A DNA stretch of 64,000 nt from Paenibacillus caseinilyticus (GCF_027533645.1 NZ_JAQAGY010000024.1:46595-110594); one strand, 5' to 3'; positions 33,553-43,070 are shown, counted from the first letter of the stretch. Numbers and translations are program-made. The notes: generated by a model not told the origin, from the letters alone.

Positions 33553-34434
33553 TCAGGAATATTGGATGGTGTCTTTCGTGGCGGTCAGCCTGCGGATGCC
33601 CCAGGTCGCAACCAGGCAGACGATCAGCAGGAAGAAACCAATGGCGCTGCCGTAGCCGAAGTCGAAGCTGCGGAACGCTTTGGAATACATATAGGAGGCC
33701 ATGACCTCGGATGCGCCGTTCGGACCTCCGTCGGTCATGACGTAGATCAGGTCAAAATACTTCAGCGACCCGACCACCGCCAGTACGACCGTGACCTTGA
33801 TCACCTCGGCGATCAGCGGGAGCTTGATGCGCAGGGCGATCTGCAGGGAAGTCGCCCCGTCGATGCGTGCGGCCTCGATCAGGGAGGCGGGAATGTTCTT
33901 GAGCGCGGCGTAATAGATCAGGATGTAGAATCCGGCGTACTGCCACAGGATCGGGACGAACAGGGCGGTCAGGACGATGCTGGGGTCGGCCAGCCAATCC
34001 GGCGTCTCCTTCACCCCGAGTGTACTCAGGAAGCTGTTCAGGATGCCGCTCGAGGGATGATAAATCTTGAGCCACAGCTGCGCGATGGCGACCGAGGACA
34101 GGAGCATCGGGATGAGATAGATTTTGCGGAGCAGGTTCGCCCCTTTGATCCGGCCGGAGAGCACCAGCGCGACCAGCATATAGCCGGCCAGGCTCAGCGT
34201 CGAGAGCAGGGCGAACAGAAAGGAATGCAGCATACTGCTTCCGAATGCGGCATCCTTCAGCAGGGTCTTGTAATTATCCAGCCCGATGAAGGTCATTGGA
34301 CTGACGCCGTCCCACTGCATGAGCCCATAATAGCCGGTAAGGATGATCGGTACATAGATGATCCCGAGGATGAGCAGCAGAGACGGCAGCACATACAGCG
34401 CAATCACCCTGGGGTTCGACATGACTTTGTGCAT
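33553..34434 (-). CDS. Carbohydrate ABC transporter permease, MalF type
   Basis: A 293-residue permease: YVLPSLLLILGIIYVP first helix, NYKTLLKDAAFGSS periplasmic region, and the EAA loop IEAARIDGATSLQIALRIKLP. It ends RLTATKDTIQYS. The start is ATG 34434 after AAGGAGG; the longer open frame upstream has no binding site. It lies 20 nt before the MalG-type permease and after the binding-protein gene, so the three form one importer. Confidence 0.93.
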   Translation of the reverse strand: MHKVMSNPRVIALYVLPSLLLILGIIYVPIILTGYYGLMQWDGVSPMTFIGLDNYKTLLKDAAFGSSMLHSFLFALLSTLSLAGYMLVALVLSGRIKGANLLRKIYLIPMLLSSVAIAQLWLKIYHPSSGILNSFLSTLGVKETPDWLADPSIVLTALFVPILWQYAGFYILIYYAALKNIPASLIEAARIDGATSLQIALRIKLPLIAEVIKVTVVLAVVGSLKYFDLIYVMTDGGPNGASEVMASYMYSKAFRSFDFGYGSAIGFFLLIVCLVATWGIRRLTATKDTIQYS

Positions 34435-34541
34435 CGTAAGTTTCCTCCTTGAGCCTGCAGCTGAGTGGTGGTGGAATGCCGGAAGAAGAAAAGGACCTGC
34501 CCTGCAGCGTGGCAAGTCCCCTCCTGCACCGCGGGGGTCTT

Positions 34542-35870
34542 TTATTTGCCCGCCTTGAGTGCCTCCTCCTGCTTCTTCGCGAATTCTTCCGGCGTGAGTG
34601 CCTTGCCGGCCAGCGCCTGCACGAGGTTATGGTGCTCTTCGGAAGCCCCCGGCTTCATCTGAACGTCCGCATACAGCGTTACTTTGTCCGCTTTGCTCAG
34701 CTCACTCAGCAGCTCCGTGAACATAGGCGGAAGCTGGACGGCCGATGTATCGACCTTCGTCGCGGGAATGATGCCAGCTTTGGTGACCGAGTTCTCGCCC
34801 CACTTCTGGACGAAGTAGCTGACGAACTTCTTCGCTTCCTCCTTCACCTTCGATTTCTCGGAGACGAAGAGTCCGACGCCCGGGCCGCCCACCCAGTTAT
34901 TAACCGTCCCCTTGCCGCCCTCGACGGTCGGGAATTTGAAGAAGCCGATCTTATCCTTGAACGCCTGCGGCACATCCGGATTCGTGGTGTAGTTCGGCAC
35001 CTCCCACGTTCCCATCGCGTACATGGCGGCCTTCTCGTTCATGAACTCCGACTTCGCTTCATCGTTGGACAATCCGTTGAAGCCCTTCTGGAAGGCCTTC
35101 AGGTCCACGAGATCCTGCATCGTCTTGCCGGCCTGAATCAGCGCCGGATCGGTGAACGTGCCGGATGCGATCGATTTGTCCAGCAGACCGGCGCCTCCGA
35201 TACGCTCCGCGAGGTACATATACCAGAATGAAGAGGTCCACGCGTCTTTGCCGCCGAGCGCAACCGGGGTGACTCCGTTGTCCGTCAGCGTCTTGATGAC
35301 CGTCTTCAGCTCCTCCATCGTAGCCGGGGGCGTCAAGTTGTATTTCTTGAATATCTCCTTGTTGTAATACACCGGCACGATGTTCAGCTCCACCGGAAGC
35401 GCATACGTTTTGCCGTCAATGGCATAGGCCTCCGTCGTCCCGCTCACGAACTTGCCGTTCAGGTCGCCCTTCAGCAGATCGTCGAGCGGGGTGAACATGT
35501 TCCCTTTGATGTAGGGCTCGAGGAAGCCGGCAGCCCAGGTGAAGCCCACATCCGGCAGGTTGTTGGAAGCCGAGAGCACCTTGAGCTTGTTCTTGTACTG
35601 CTCGTTCTCTAGCACTTCCGTCTGGATCGTCACCTTCGGGTTGGCTGCCTGATATTCGTCGATAATCTGCTTCACGAGCTTGTTCTGGGCTGAGTTGCTG
35701 CCGTCCGGCCACAGATGCATCATCTTCAGCGTTACTTTCTCTCCGCCTGCCGTGCCGGTGTTCCCTGCGCTGCTGCTTGCTCCACCGGTGCTGCCTCCTC
35801 CGCCGCATCCGGCCAGAAGCGTCCCCAGCATGGCTGTCGTGAGTGCGGCTGCATAAACCTGTTTCTTCAT
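34542..35870 (-). CDS. Extracellular sugar-binding lipoprotein (CUT1)
   Basis: A 442-residue family-1 solute-binding protein. The lipoprotein signal ends LLAGCGGGG with the lipidated Cys22, followed by a Gly/Ser linker. The mature domain has LKMMHLWPDGSNS, NPKVTIQTEV, LPVELNIVPVYYNKEIF and NNWVGGPGVGLFVS, all usual in oligosaccharide-binding proteins. Given the GH10 xylanase next door, xylo-oligosaccharide is a plausible ligand, but this is inference. It leads the importer operon on the minus strand, downstream of the YesN-type regulator gene by 124 nt. Confidence 0.92.
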   Translation of the reverse strand: MKKQVYAAALTTAMLGTLLAGCGGGGSTGGASSSAGNTGTAGGEKVTLKMMHLWPDGSNSAQNKLVKQIIDEYQAANPKVTIQTEVLENEQYKNKLKVLSASNNLPDVGFTWAAGFLEPYIKGNMFTPLDDLLKGDLNGKFVSGTTEAYAIDGKTYALPVELNIVPVYYNKEIFKKYNLTPPATMEELKTVIKTLTDNGVTPVALGGKDAWTSSFWYMYLAERIGGAGLLDKSIASGTFTDPALIQAGKTMQDLVDLKAFQKGFNGLSNDEAKSEFMNEKAAMYAMGTWEVPNYTTNPDVPQAFKDKIGFFKFPTVEGGKGTVNNWVGGPGVGLFVSEKSKVKEEAKKFVSYFVQKWGENSVTKAGIIPATKVDTSAVQLPPMFTELLSELSKADKVTLYADVQMKPGASEEHHNLVQALAGKALTPEEFAKKQEEALKAGK

Positions 35871-35994
35871 CGTCTTTTATTCCCCCAGACTATGGATAGA
35901 TGGATATGTAAGCACTTTCCTTACTGTTTTTTCAGTGTAGCACCCCCGCTGCGCTTCCGTAAGGACGCTCCGATTGGGTAATCTTCCACTTTTT

Positions 35995-36774
35995 TTAGGT
36001 CTCGCTCCGATAGGCTCCCGGGCTGGTCCCTTCATACTCCCTGAAGATTTTACTGAAATACTTGGCGGACTGGTAGCCGGCCCGTTCGGCAATCTCGGCG
36101 ACCGGGAGCCGCGTCTGCAGCAGCATCTCCTTGGCCTTCTGCAGCCTTCGCCGGGTGACATACTCGCTGAAGGTCATGCCCATCTGCTCCTTGAAGAGCA
36201 CGCTGAAATAGCTCGCGTTGAGATGAATCCGCTCCGCCACCTCCCGCAGCGTGAACGAAAGATGCAGATGCTCGTCCACATAGCGCAGCGCTTCCTGCAC
36301 CGACTCGCTGACCGCCGTCTGCTGGGCCGCAGCCGTGAGCAGCTGCGGGTCGGCGACCTTCTCGATCAGGCTGAGACGGCTGCGCTGCTCTTCCGCCTCC
36401 AGCGCCCGCTCCACCGCATCCAGCAGCTTCTCCCGGGATACCGGCTTCAGCAGATAGTGGGTTACGCCAAGCTCGATGGCCTTCTGCGCATACTCGAATT
36501 CCGCATAGCCGGAGATCAGAATCACGGCCGGTTGGTTCGGCCAGGAGACCCGCTCCCCGCTGCCGGCCAGCTGAAGGCCGCTGATCTCCGGCATCCGGAT
36601 ATCCGAGAGGAGCAGATGCACCGGCTCGCTCTCCAAGATGCGCAGCGCCTCGTAGCCGTTGTCCGCGGTCTGGATCCGGTGCCTGCCCGCACTCCAGGCC
36701 TCGAGCATTTTGGCCACCCCTTGCCTCGAACGCGGTTCGTCGTCCACAATCAGAATACGTTTGGATAGAATCAT
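35995..36774 (-). CDS. Two-component response regulator with AraC domain (YesN-like)
   Basis: A 259-residue regulator. The receiver (1-125) has ILIVDDEPRSR (acidic pair), phospho-acceptor Asp in LLLSDIRMPEISG, and the Lys in YLLKPVSRE. The C-terminus (about 160-258) is a two-helix-turn-helix AraC domain (HLNASYFSVLFKEQMGMTF, IAERAGYQSAKYFSKIFREY). It overlaps the sensor kinase by 4 nt (ATGA), so the two form one unit. It sits just upstream of the binding-protein operon and probably switches it on in response to an extracellular sugar. Confidence 0.95.
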   Translation of the reverse strand: MILSKRILIVDDEPRSRQGVAKMLEAWSAGRHRIQTADNGYEALRILESEPVHLLLSDIRMPEISGLQLAGSGERVSWPNQPAVILISGYAEFEYAQKAIELGVTHYLLKPVSREKLLDAVERALEAEEQRSRLSLIEKVADPQLLTAAAQQTAVSESVQEALRYVDEHLHLSFTLREVAERIHLNASYFSVLFKEQMGMTFSEYVTRRRLQKAKEMLLQTRLPVAEIAERAGYQSAKYFSKIFREYEGTSPGAYRSET

Positions 36775-38546
36775 GCTTGCTCCCCTTTCTCTACAGGGAT
36801 GGACAGCTTCACCACGGTGCCCTTTCCCTTGCTGCTAGCGATCTCCAGCGGTTCTTCATCGCCCGCCCCGCCGCTTCCGTAATAGAGGCGCAGTCTGCGG
36901 CGGACATTGGCCAGCCCAAGCCCGGAGCCCTTGGAGGACCACTCCCGGCCCTCCGCCAGCGCCAGCTTCAGTCCGGCCAGGGACTCCCCGTTCATCCCGC
37001 CTCCGTTGTCCTCCACCGTGATCGTCAGCCGGTCTTCTCCGGATGACCGGGCGGCCGTAATCTTGACGCTCCCTTGTCCTACGCGGCTCTCCAGACCGTG
37101 CTGGATCGCATTCTCGACCAGGGGCTGGATCAGCAGCTTGGGCAGCTTCACCTCCGCATCATCCGGAGAGGACACAATCTGCCAGTCCAGCCGGTCGCCG
37201 AACCGCATCGTCATAATCGACATATACCGCTCCACCTGCTCGAGCTCCTCCGCCAGCGTCACCCATTCCTCCTTGTTCAGACCCGAGATGGTATACCGGA
37301 ACAGGTCGGACATCGCGATGACGAAGCCGGCCAGCTCCTCCTCTTCCTTGTCGATCAGCGACCAATACAAGGCCTCCAGCGTGTTGAACAAAAAGTGCGG
37401 ATGAATCTGTGCCTGAAGCGCCTTCAGCTCCGTGCGGCTCTGCAGCAGCTCTTTCTCATAGACGAGACGGATCAGCCGGTTCGTATCCTCCACCATCCCG
37501 TTATACGAATGGGTCAATTCATGAATTTCCAGTGTCGACGATACCTGTTCGCTGGGCTTCAGCACACCGAAGCGGGCGCCTCTCATCGTCTTGATCAGCT
37601 TCAGAATCGGTCTTGTAATCAAGGTGGACAGCACGAACGACAGAATGATAAACAACAGCGTCCCAATCCCCGCCGAGGCGAGAATCGCGGTGCGCAGCAC
37701 GGAAATCCCTTCGGTAATCGCACTGACCGGCGTCAGAATCAGCAGGGTCCATCCCGTGATCGCCGACCGCTGCTTCACCATCACATACTGTCGGTCCCCT
37801 ATGCGGACCACAGGCTCGGTGCTGTCCATCAGGCCGCGGACCGGCTCAGTTAAGGCAACGTCGTCACTACCCGTAATCCGCCGTCCTTCCTGGTCCACCA
37901 GCAGCGAGATTTCCTGCTCCCCCATGCCGGCCAGCGGTTCCTCGATCCGGAACACATCCCGTTCCAGCCGCACAAGGAGATACCCGCCGGGCGCAAAATC
38001 CTGGTTGACCAGATGGATCGACCGCAGGGCCGTGACCGTGCCGGGATACTGGGGGTCGATGCCCAGCCAGACGATGCCCCCTTTGTTCTCCAGGGCTTTG
38101 GCGATCCATTCCCTGCTCACCTTGCTCTCCAGCTCTTTGCCGCCGAGAGGGTACAGCCCCCGTCCCCCGTGCGTATACAGTTCTACCGAGTGGACGCCGC
38201 CGGCATAGGTTGGAATGATCGACACCTGGGGCACGAGCGCCTGCTGTTCGGTGAAGGTCGAGCTTCTTCCGCTCCGCTCGCCGGCCAGCAGCTTCTGGAC
38301 ATAAGCGTTGACGGCCACCTGGGTCGTCAGCGAATCGATCTGGTGCAGCACCGCCTCGAGCCTGCGGTTCCCCTGCACGGCCGTCTGCGTAATCTGCTTC
38401 TCGGCGTTATTCTTGAGCAGCGTCGAGACGGAATCATACGTACCGACGCCTACCATCGCCAGGATCACCATCATAACGATCAGGAATCCGACCAGCATCT
38501 GGTTGCGCAGCGTGTTCAGCTGCCGTAATTTGGGCCTCACGCTCAT
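36771..38546 (-). CDS. Two-component sensor histidine kinase (YesM-like)
   Basis: A 591-residue membrane kinase. One helix (about 18-38), an extracytoplasmic dCache-like sensor (about 40-280), a second helix (about 285-310), HAMP, then the YesM-type His_kinase domain with phospho-acceptor in LQAQIHPHFLFNTLEALYW. The HATPase domain has LIQPLVENAIQHGLE (N box), ITVEDNGGGM (G1) and KGSGLGLANVRRRL (G2). Start ATG 38546 follows a G-run. Co-transcribed with the YesN-like regulator; together they would sense a substrate of the nearby importer and xylanase. Confidence 0.95.
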   Translation of the reverse strand: MSVRPKLRQLNTLRNQMLVGFLIVMMVILAMVGVGTYDSVSTLLKNNAEKQITQTAVQGNRRLEAVLHQIDSLTTQVAVNAYVQKLLAGERSGRSSTFTEQQALVPQVSIIPTYAGGVHSVELYTHGGRGLYPLGGKELESKVSREWIAKALENKGGIVWLGIDPQYPGTVTALRSIHLVNQDFAPGGYLLVRLERDVFRIEEPLAGMGEQEISLLVDQEGRRITGSDDVALTEPVRGLMDSTEPVVRIGDRQYVMVKQRSAITGWTLLILTPVSAITEGISVLRTAILASAGIGTLLFIILSFVLSTLITRPILKLIKTMRGARFGVLKPSEQVSSTLEIHELTHSYNGMVEDTNRLIRLVYEKELLQSRTELKALQAQIHPHFLFNTLEALYWSLIDKEEEELAGFVIAMSDLFRYTISGLNKEEWVTLAEELEQVERYMSIMTMRFGDRLDWQIVSSPDDAEVKLPKLLIQPLVENAIQHGLESRVGQGSVKITAARSSGEDRLTITVEDNGGGMNGESLAGLKLALAEGREWSSKGSGLGLANVRRRLRLYYGSGGAGDEEPLEIASSKGKGTVVKLSIPVEKGEQA

Positions 38547-38635
38547 CCCCCCCGGGTGACTCCCCCTTAAATTTTTGGAGTAAGATCTAAAGTTTGTATA
38601 CTACCCATCCTGTACAGGAAACGATATAGTACCAG

Positions 38636-38650
38636 ATGTAAGCGATTACT
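38636..38650. promoter_or_regulatory. cre site (CcpA box) upstream of the xylanase gene
   Basis: ATGTAAGCGATTACT fits the cre consensus WTGNAANCGNWNNCW at all fixed positions. It lies in the divergent region between the sensor kinase and the GH10 gene, 90 nt from one start and 157 nt from the other. It predicts carbon catabolite repression of one or both. Confidence 0.55.
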
Positions 38651-38806
38651 AGGGTTTCCCTGATCAGGTGGTGATACCATAATAATCCAATCTTAGAACC
38701 GAAATACGTATCCACAGCCGCATCAAGATTTGACGGTGCCGCCAGAGTTGACGTGCTGCTGGACCGCTATGAAACCGTATTATACTCTTGAGGAGGAATG
38801 AAACTA

Positions 38807-39763
38807 ATGTTCAAATCCAAGCTCGCCAAGCTGTGTGCCTCTTCCCTGCTTGTAAGCTCCATCCTGTCCTTCACGCTCATCCCCAGCGCCGATGCGGGAC
38901 TGGCTCGCAGCAAGTTCCTTGGCAACGTTATAGCAAGCGGCGTGCCGTCGAACTTCGCCACGTATTGGAATCAGGTGACGCCTGAGAATGCAACGAAGTG
39001 GGGCTCGGTCGAAGCGGCCCGTAACCAGATGAACTGGAGTGCTGCCGACACCGCTTACAATTATGCGCGCAGCAACGGCTTCCCGTTCAAATTCCATACG
39101 CTCGTCTGGGGCAGCCAGGAGCCGGGCTGGATCGGCAGCCTCTCCGCCGCCGACCAGAAAGCCGAAGTGCTGCAATGGATTCAGGCCTCCGCCAGCAAAT
39201 ATCCGAATGCCGCCTTCGTCGATGTCGTGAACGAGCCTCTGCATGCCAAGCCGTCTTACCGCAATGCGATTGGGGGCGACGGCGCGACGGGCTGGGACTG
39301 GGTGATCTGGTCCTTCCAGCAAGCGCGGAAGGCGTTCCCGAATTCCAAGCTGCTGCTCAATGAATACGGCATCATCAGCGATCCCAACGCAGCGGCAACC
39401 TATGTCCATATTGCCAATCTGCTGAAGAGCCGGGGGTTAATCGACGGGATCGGCATTCAATGCCATCAGTTCAATATGGACACCGTCTCCGTCAGCACAA
39501 TGAGGAACGTTCTGAATATGCTCGCTTCCACAGGCCTCCCGATCTATGTCTCCGAGCTGGATATGACCGGCGACGATGCGACCCAGCTCGCGCGCTACAA
39601 GGAGAAGTTCCCCGTGCTCTGGGAGCATACGGCCGTGAAGGGTGTGACTCTGTGGGGGTACATCGAAGGCCGGACGTGGAAGGCCAACACGCACCTCATC
39701 ACGAACTCGGGCACAGAGCGCCCTGCCCTGAAGTGGCTCCGGGAATATCTGGCGTCGCATTGA
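38807..39763 (+). CDS. Secreted endo-1,4-beta-xylanase, GH10
   Basis: A 318-residue single-domain xylanase that cleaves beta-1,4-xylan. The signal peptide is MFKSKLAKLCASSLLVSSIL and on to about ADA. The GH10 barrel shows TPENATKWGSVE, HTLVWGSQEPGW, the acid/base Glu143 in DVVNEPLH, and the nucleophile Glu250 in YVSELDMTG, then GVTLWGYIEGRTW. No carbohydrate-binding module follows. ATG 38798 is also in frame but sits one base after AGGAGG, so ATG 38807 (10 nt spacing) is preferred. It is preceded by a cre box and followed by a strong terminator. Activity outside the cell fits the importer next door. Confidence 0.94.
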   Translation: MFKSKLAKLCASSLLVSSILSFTLIPSADAGLARSKFLGNVIASGVPSNFATYWNQVTPENATKWGSVEAARNQMNWSAADTAYNYARSNGFPFKFHTLVWGSQEPGWIGSLSAADQKAEVLQWIQASASKYPNAAFVDVVNEPLHAKPSYRNAIGGDGATGWDWVIWSFQQARKAFPNSKLLLNEYGIISDPNAAATYVHIANLLKSRGLIDGIGIQCHQFNMDTVSVSTMRNVLNMLASTGLPIYVSELDMTGDDATQLARYKEKFPVLWEHTAVKGVTLWGYIEGRTWKANTHLITNSGTERPALKWLREYLASH

Positions 39764-39833
39764 ACGGGCAGCCGGCGCCAGTCATCAACCTTCCCAGTCA
39801 TTTGCGATAAAGCATGAAACGTGAACAGGTGAC

Positions 39834-39878
39834 AAGCAGCAGGGCATCTTGGTGAGATGCCTTGCTGCTTTTTGCTTT
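39834..39878 (+). terminator. Terminator of the xylanase gene
   Basis: Long stem AAGCAGCAGGGCATCT / AGATGCCTTGCTGCTT (one mismatch) with a 5-nt loop, followed by TTTGCTTT. It lies 70 nt past the stop codon. Confidence 0.92.
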
Positions 39879-40404
39879 GATGGGACCATCGATAGGAAGA
39901 CTTACTTGGGCAGCAGGAACTGTATCACGAGCCAACGATGGTAGCGCAATTTTTGACACCTAAAGTCATGATATCAGGGAATACGATTCGTGTGGAGGGT
40001 TGAACCTATAGTTCTTACTTTGGGAAACTTACAGAACGCGGGTCCCGCGGGGATGCGAAAACGGGCCGTCACAGCTTATGCGGCCCATAATGAATACATA
40101 TTCTTGTCCTCCGACAATATTCCAACCACTATAGTCGTATATATATTTCGCCCATACGTGCAATCAAATTTCATCGATTATTGATATTGACCGATTCCAT
40201 TGGGTGCCATACATTGTTGTGTTTTACATTACAACCCCACGAAAATATTCTGTGCATATTGGGCAAATAATGACCCTTTGGAGTTATTTCCATTCGACTA
40301 TTCGCAGGCTATACTTCTAATGGGTCGCCGTGGATCAAAAGGATGATGGTGCACATCAGCATGATCAGTAAGGCTGAACGTTTAATATTAAGGAGGTGTA
40401 ATCG
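39879..40404. other. Intergenic region upstream of the cytochrome c gene
   Basis: About 525 nt with no supported gene; the frames at 39990-40184 (plus) and 40309-40491 (minus) have no ribosome binding site or family resemblance. It is AT-rich toward 40100-40300 and must hold the cytochrome c promoter. TTGTGTTTTACATTACAA around 40215 is a loose inverted repeat that could bind an oxygen or redox regulator, but I see no clear FNR or Rex match. Confidence 0.35.
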
Positions 40405-40794
40405 ATGTACAAATGGGCCATGGCTGTACTTGGTGGTGTCGCCTGTCTCCTGGGTGCTGCTGTGCTTTTTTTGCAAATTCAGCAGCATCAAAGCGAACTG
40501 CAGCAGGAGACAGCCTCTTCTACTCTCCCCGACACCCCATTAAACGTTCAAGCAGCAGAGACGGTATATAAATCGTCCTGCATTGCCTGCCACGGCAGCG
40601 ACCTGGAAGGCAAGATCGGACCTAACCTTCAGAAAGTCGGCGGCAAGTTGAATGATCAGCAGCTCTATAAGCTCATTCAGAACGGCAGAGGCGGTATGCC
40701 TGCATTCAAAAGCACACTCAAGGACGAAGAGATTGTGAGTATTGCCAAATGGCTGGCAGAAAAGAAGGTATCAAGTATGGAACAGGCTCCGTGA
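40405..40794 (+). CDS. Membrane-anchored small cytochrome c
   Basis: A 129-residue electron carrier: an N-terminal uncleaved helix (about 5-25), a Gln/Ser-rich linker, and one class-I cytochrome c domain. Heme attachment is SSCIACHG, the C-terminal axial Met is in RGGMPAFKS, and GPNLQKVGGK and IAKWLAEKK complete the fold. It resembles Bacillus c550/CccA-type proteins. AAGGAGG precedes the ATG. It is followed by a terminator whose stem includes its stop codon, then by an SCO gene. The region suggests electron delivery to a copper enzyme such as an oxidase or N2O reductase. Confidence 0.93.
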   Translation: MYKWAMAVLGGVACLLGAAVLFLQIQQHQSELQQETASSTLPDTPLNVQAAETVYKSSCIACHGSDLEGKIGPNLQKVGGKLNDQQLYKLIQNGRGGMPAFKSTLKDEEIVSIAKWLAEKKVSSMEQAP

Positions 40795-40824
40795 CCGAAC
40801 CGGTACGGAGCCTGCTATATTTTC
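40783..40824 (+). terminator. Terminator/attenuator after the cytochrome c gene
   Basis: Perfect 10-bp stem CAGGCTCCGT / ACGGAGCCTG that overlaps the stop codon, followed by CTATATTTT. It separates the cytochrome and SCO genes. Confidence 0.75.
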
Positions 40825-40881
40825 ATGAAGATTTGCAGTGCTGCTTGAATTGAATAGATTGGTATTGAAAGGTGGATCATT

Positions 40882-41496
40882 ATGACATCCGTAATCAAAC
40901 AAAACGGCTTCAAACTGCTGGTTCTGATCAGTTTAATTGGCTTAGGAGTGAGCCTGTACTTCTGGATTCATCAAGAAAGTCCCCCGTTACCCTCCATCAA
41001 ACAGGCGCCTGATTTTACATTATCGGACGTAAAGGGGAACACAGTACAGCTGAAGGATACTCACGGCAAGGTTAGGCTGCTTGAGTTTCTTTTCACCAGC
41101 TGTCCTGATATATGCCCTATGACAACTTACAATATGGTCAAGCTCCAGGATATCCTGAAACAAGAGAACCTGTGGGGCTCACAGGTTGAATTCCTGTCAG
41201 TCACCTTCGATCCGCTCAAGGATACCCCGGAAGTGTTCAAAACTTATGGAGACCGGATGGGCATGGATTACTCTGCCTGGACGCTGCTAACCGGTACAGA
41301 GAAAGAAACCGCGGAGGTTGCCAAAAATTACGGGGTACTCGTCCAAAAAATGCCTGATGGCAGTTTCGTTCATACCGTAACATCACTGTTTCTGATTGAT
41401 CCCGTGGGCAATATTCGTAAGATTTTCCCTATGGGTGAAGAGATGGACAATGAATTGATACTCCGTATGGTACGTCAGCTGATCGGTGGCGAATAA
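40882..41496 (+). CDS. SCO1/SenC family copper chaperone
   Basis: A 204-residue membrane-anchored thioredoxin-fold protein. One N-terminal helix (about 10-30) is followed by APDFTLSDVKGNTVQL, the copper-binding CxxxC in TSCPDICPMT, and the conserved His in SFVHTVTSLFLID. SCO proteins deliver copper or maintain thiols at the CuA site of cytochrome oxidase and, in related loci, of N2O reductase. The ATG follows AAAGGTGG. It is convergent with the CopD-like gene, which also hints at copper handling. Confidence 0.93.
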   Translation: MTSVIKQNGFKLLVLISLIGLGVSLYFWIHQESPPLPSIKQAPDFTLSDVKGNTVQLKDTHGKVRLLEFLFTSCPDICPMTTYNMVKLQDILKQENLWGSQVEFLSVTFDPLKDTPEVFKTYGDRMGMDYSAWTLLTGTEKETAEVAKNYGVLVQKMPDGSFVHTVTSLFLIDPVGNIRKIFPMGEEMDNELILRMVRQLIGGE

Positions 41497-41519
41497 TACG
41501 GATCCTCATCAGGTTCGGA

Positions 41520-41561
41520 CTCGCGTTCGCTCCGATACCACTTAAAAAAGACGAACGCGAG
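41520..41561. terminator. Hairpin between convergent SCO and CopD-like genes
   Basis: Perfect 10-bp stem CTCGCGTTCG / CGAACGCGAG with a 22-nt loop that contains A6. It lies between the two convergent stop codons and may end both transcripts. Confidence 0.5.
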
Positions 41562-41600
41562 TACAGAGCCGTAGGAGATCTCTTGTAGGGTTTAACAAAG

Positions 41601-43070
41601 CTACGGAATATGGACCACTTTCTCGTACTGATGGTTGTATCCACTAGAGTCCGAGAACATAACCTGAACGCGCCAAGAGCCGGGATCTGAAAAATGTCTC
41701 CCTGCTGGAGCAGCGAAGGTGAATTTATCAAAACCCTCGAAACCATACGGATCAGGCCCTCCGGATATATAATCAAGTGATATGGCTTGCGTTCCCAAGC
41801 CGCCATCCGGTTCACGGGAATATACAACCTTCGGCTCCACTGGTGCACCCAGCCCGGTTGGCAGCCATGCATCAAGTTTGATCGTTTGCATGCTCCCATG
41901 GATCGTATTGACCCTCAGTGACATATGAGCGCGCTCTCCCATCACATGCCAATAAACCGGAGTAGAGGAGGATGTATCGTTAAATTCAGTAGATGGCGAG
42001 GCCAACGACGTACCCGCTGCCCCAATAGCTATCGCCGCGAGAACAAGATCGATACGCAGACCGCTAATGAATCTAGATCCAGTCTTATCCTGTTCGCACG
42101 GGGTTTCATTCAGCATCCGGCACATCGAGAGAGAGCAAGCATACCTAGTAAAGATTCCGAAACCAATCACAGCGAGCAGGATTGTAATGTTCAGCAGCAT
42201 CTGCTGTCCGCCGACGACCCGTTCGTTACTCGGATTTCGAATGGCTTCCCCAACGGCTGCAGCAGCCAAAAGTAGGACGGCAGGCAGTACCCATTGAGTA
42301 TAACGTTTGAAGAGTCCATACCAATTCCAAAGGGTTTCGAGTGAGGGACTACGTACGAACGTAGCGATGTAAAGGCCTAGTACGCCTCCAAACCATACGC
42401 CCGAGCAGATGAGATAAATGAATTTCGCAGCAATGACGAATCCCATTGACTCTAGTGTTCCAGCGGTATGGTTACTCATAGGCAGGAATAATGCCCACAT
42501 GAGAACAAGCAGCGTTTTGAGCCATTTGCCGAATCTGCTATGTTCCCCAGCCGGATCAAAGGTGAGCAACAATAGGAAAGCAGCAATAACAGGCTTCACC
42601 AAGGCGGTAATGCCTGCCCATCCGGTCTGCAGTATTCGATCAACCCAATGTTGGGTCTGAATTCCTGCTGTACTTTGCTGAGCAGTAAGGAGTCCGATTG
42701 CGACTCCCCCTGCGCATACACTAGCTCCGAATACGACCATCAGGAGACGGCGTTCAACCTGTAAAGAATATCCGAACGGGATCTGCAGTCGATCCTGCTG
42801 CCCTATCCAGTATTTATAGCTCAAAAAACCACAAACGAGAATCACTGCTAAGGAATCGAAGAGGGTCAGCGCATGACTGGCGCTTTTCTTCCAGTCCACC
42901 TCACCGTGTTCATGTACATGAGCCCCTTCATTGGCTGTTGGCAAGCCGGAGCCTTGCATCATCGAAGCTGCGTCTGCAGTATATGGAATCAGCCCAGCAC
43001 TTAAGATGACCATTAGACCGCAAGTCAGCACTAGTGTCTTCAAATAATCAAGTAAAAAACTGCGAAGCAA
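41601..43070 (-). CDS. CopD-like membrane protein with C-terminal FixH/YtkA-like domain
   Basis: A 489-residue protein. After a signal-like helix comes a His-rich segment (GAHVHEHGEVDW) that could bind copper, then eight or so helices with the CopD-type features VRSPSLETLWNW and HTAGTLESMGFVIAAKFIYL. The last 120 residues are a beta-domain outside the membrane (MSLRVNTIHGSMQTIKLDAW, GRHFSDPGSWRVQVMF) like YtkA/FixH domains. The start is TTG at 43070, placed 6 nt after GGGGGG; no ATG is available. It is the third gene after a sensor kinase and regulator. A role in copper import or periplasmic copper binding is likely. Confidence 0.82.
   Translation of the reverse strand: MLRSFLLDYLKTLVLTCGLMVILSAGLIPYTADAASMMQGSGLPTANEGAHVHEHGEVDWKKSASHALTLFDSLAVILVCGFLSYKYWIGQQDRLQIPFGYSLQVERRLLMVVFGASVCAGGVAIGLLTAQQSTAGIQTQHWVDRILQTGWAGITALVKPVIAAFLLLLTFDPAGEHSRFGKWLKTLLVLMWALFLPMSNHTAGTLESMGFVIAAKFIYLICSGVWFGGVLGLYIATFVRSPSLETLWNWYGLFKRYTQWVLPAVLLLAAAAVGEAIRNPSNERVVGGQQMLLNITILLAVIGFGIFTRYACSLSMCRMLNETPCEQDKTGSRFISGLRIDLVLAAIAIGAAGTSLASPSTEFNDTSSSTPVYWHVMGERAHMSLRVNTIHGSMQTIKLDAWLPTGLGAPVEPKVVYSREPDGGLGTQAISLDYISGGPDPYGFEGFDKFTFAAPAGRHFSDPGSWRVQVMFSDSSGYNHQYEKVVHIP

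Noticed and set aside
32037..34452. Long plus-strand frames (453 and 369 codons)
   Set aside because: They span the deacetylase and several importer genes on the other strand and have no ribosome site or family motif.
35900..35916. cre-like TGTAAGCACTTTCC upstream of the binding protein
   Set aside because: The invariant central CG is CA, so it fails the consensus.
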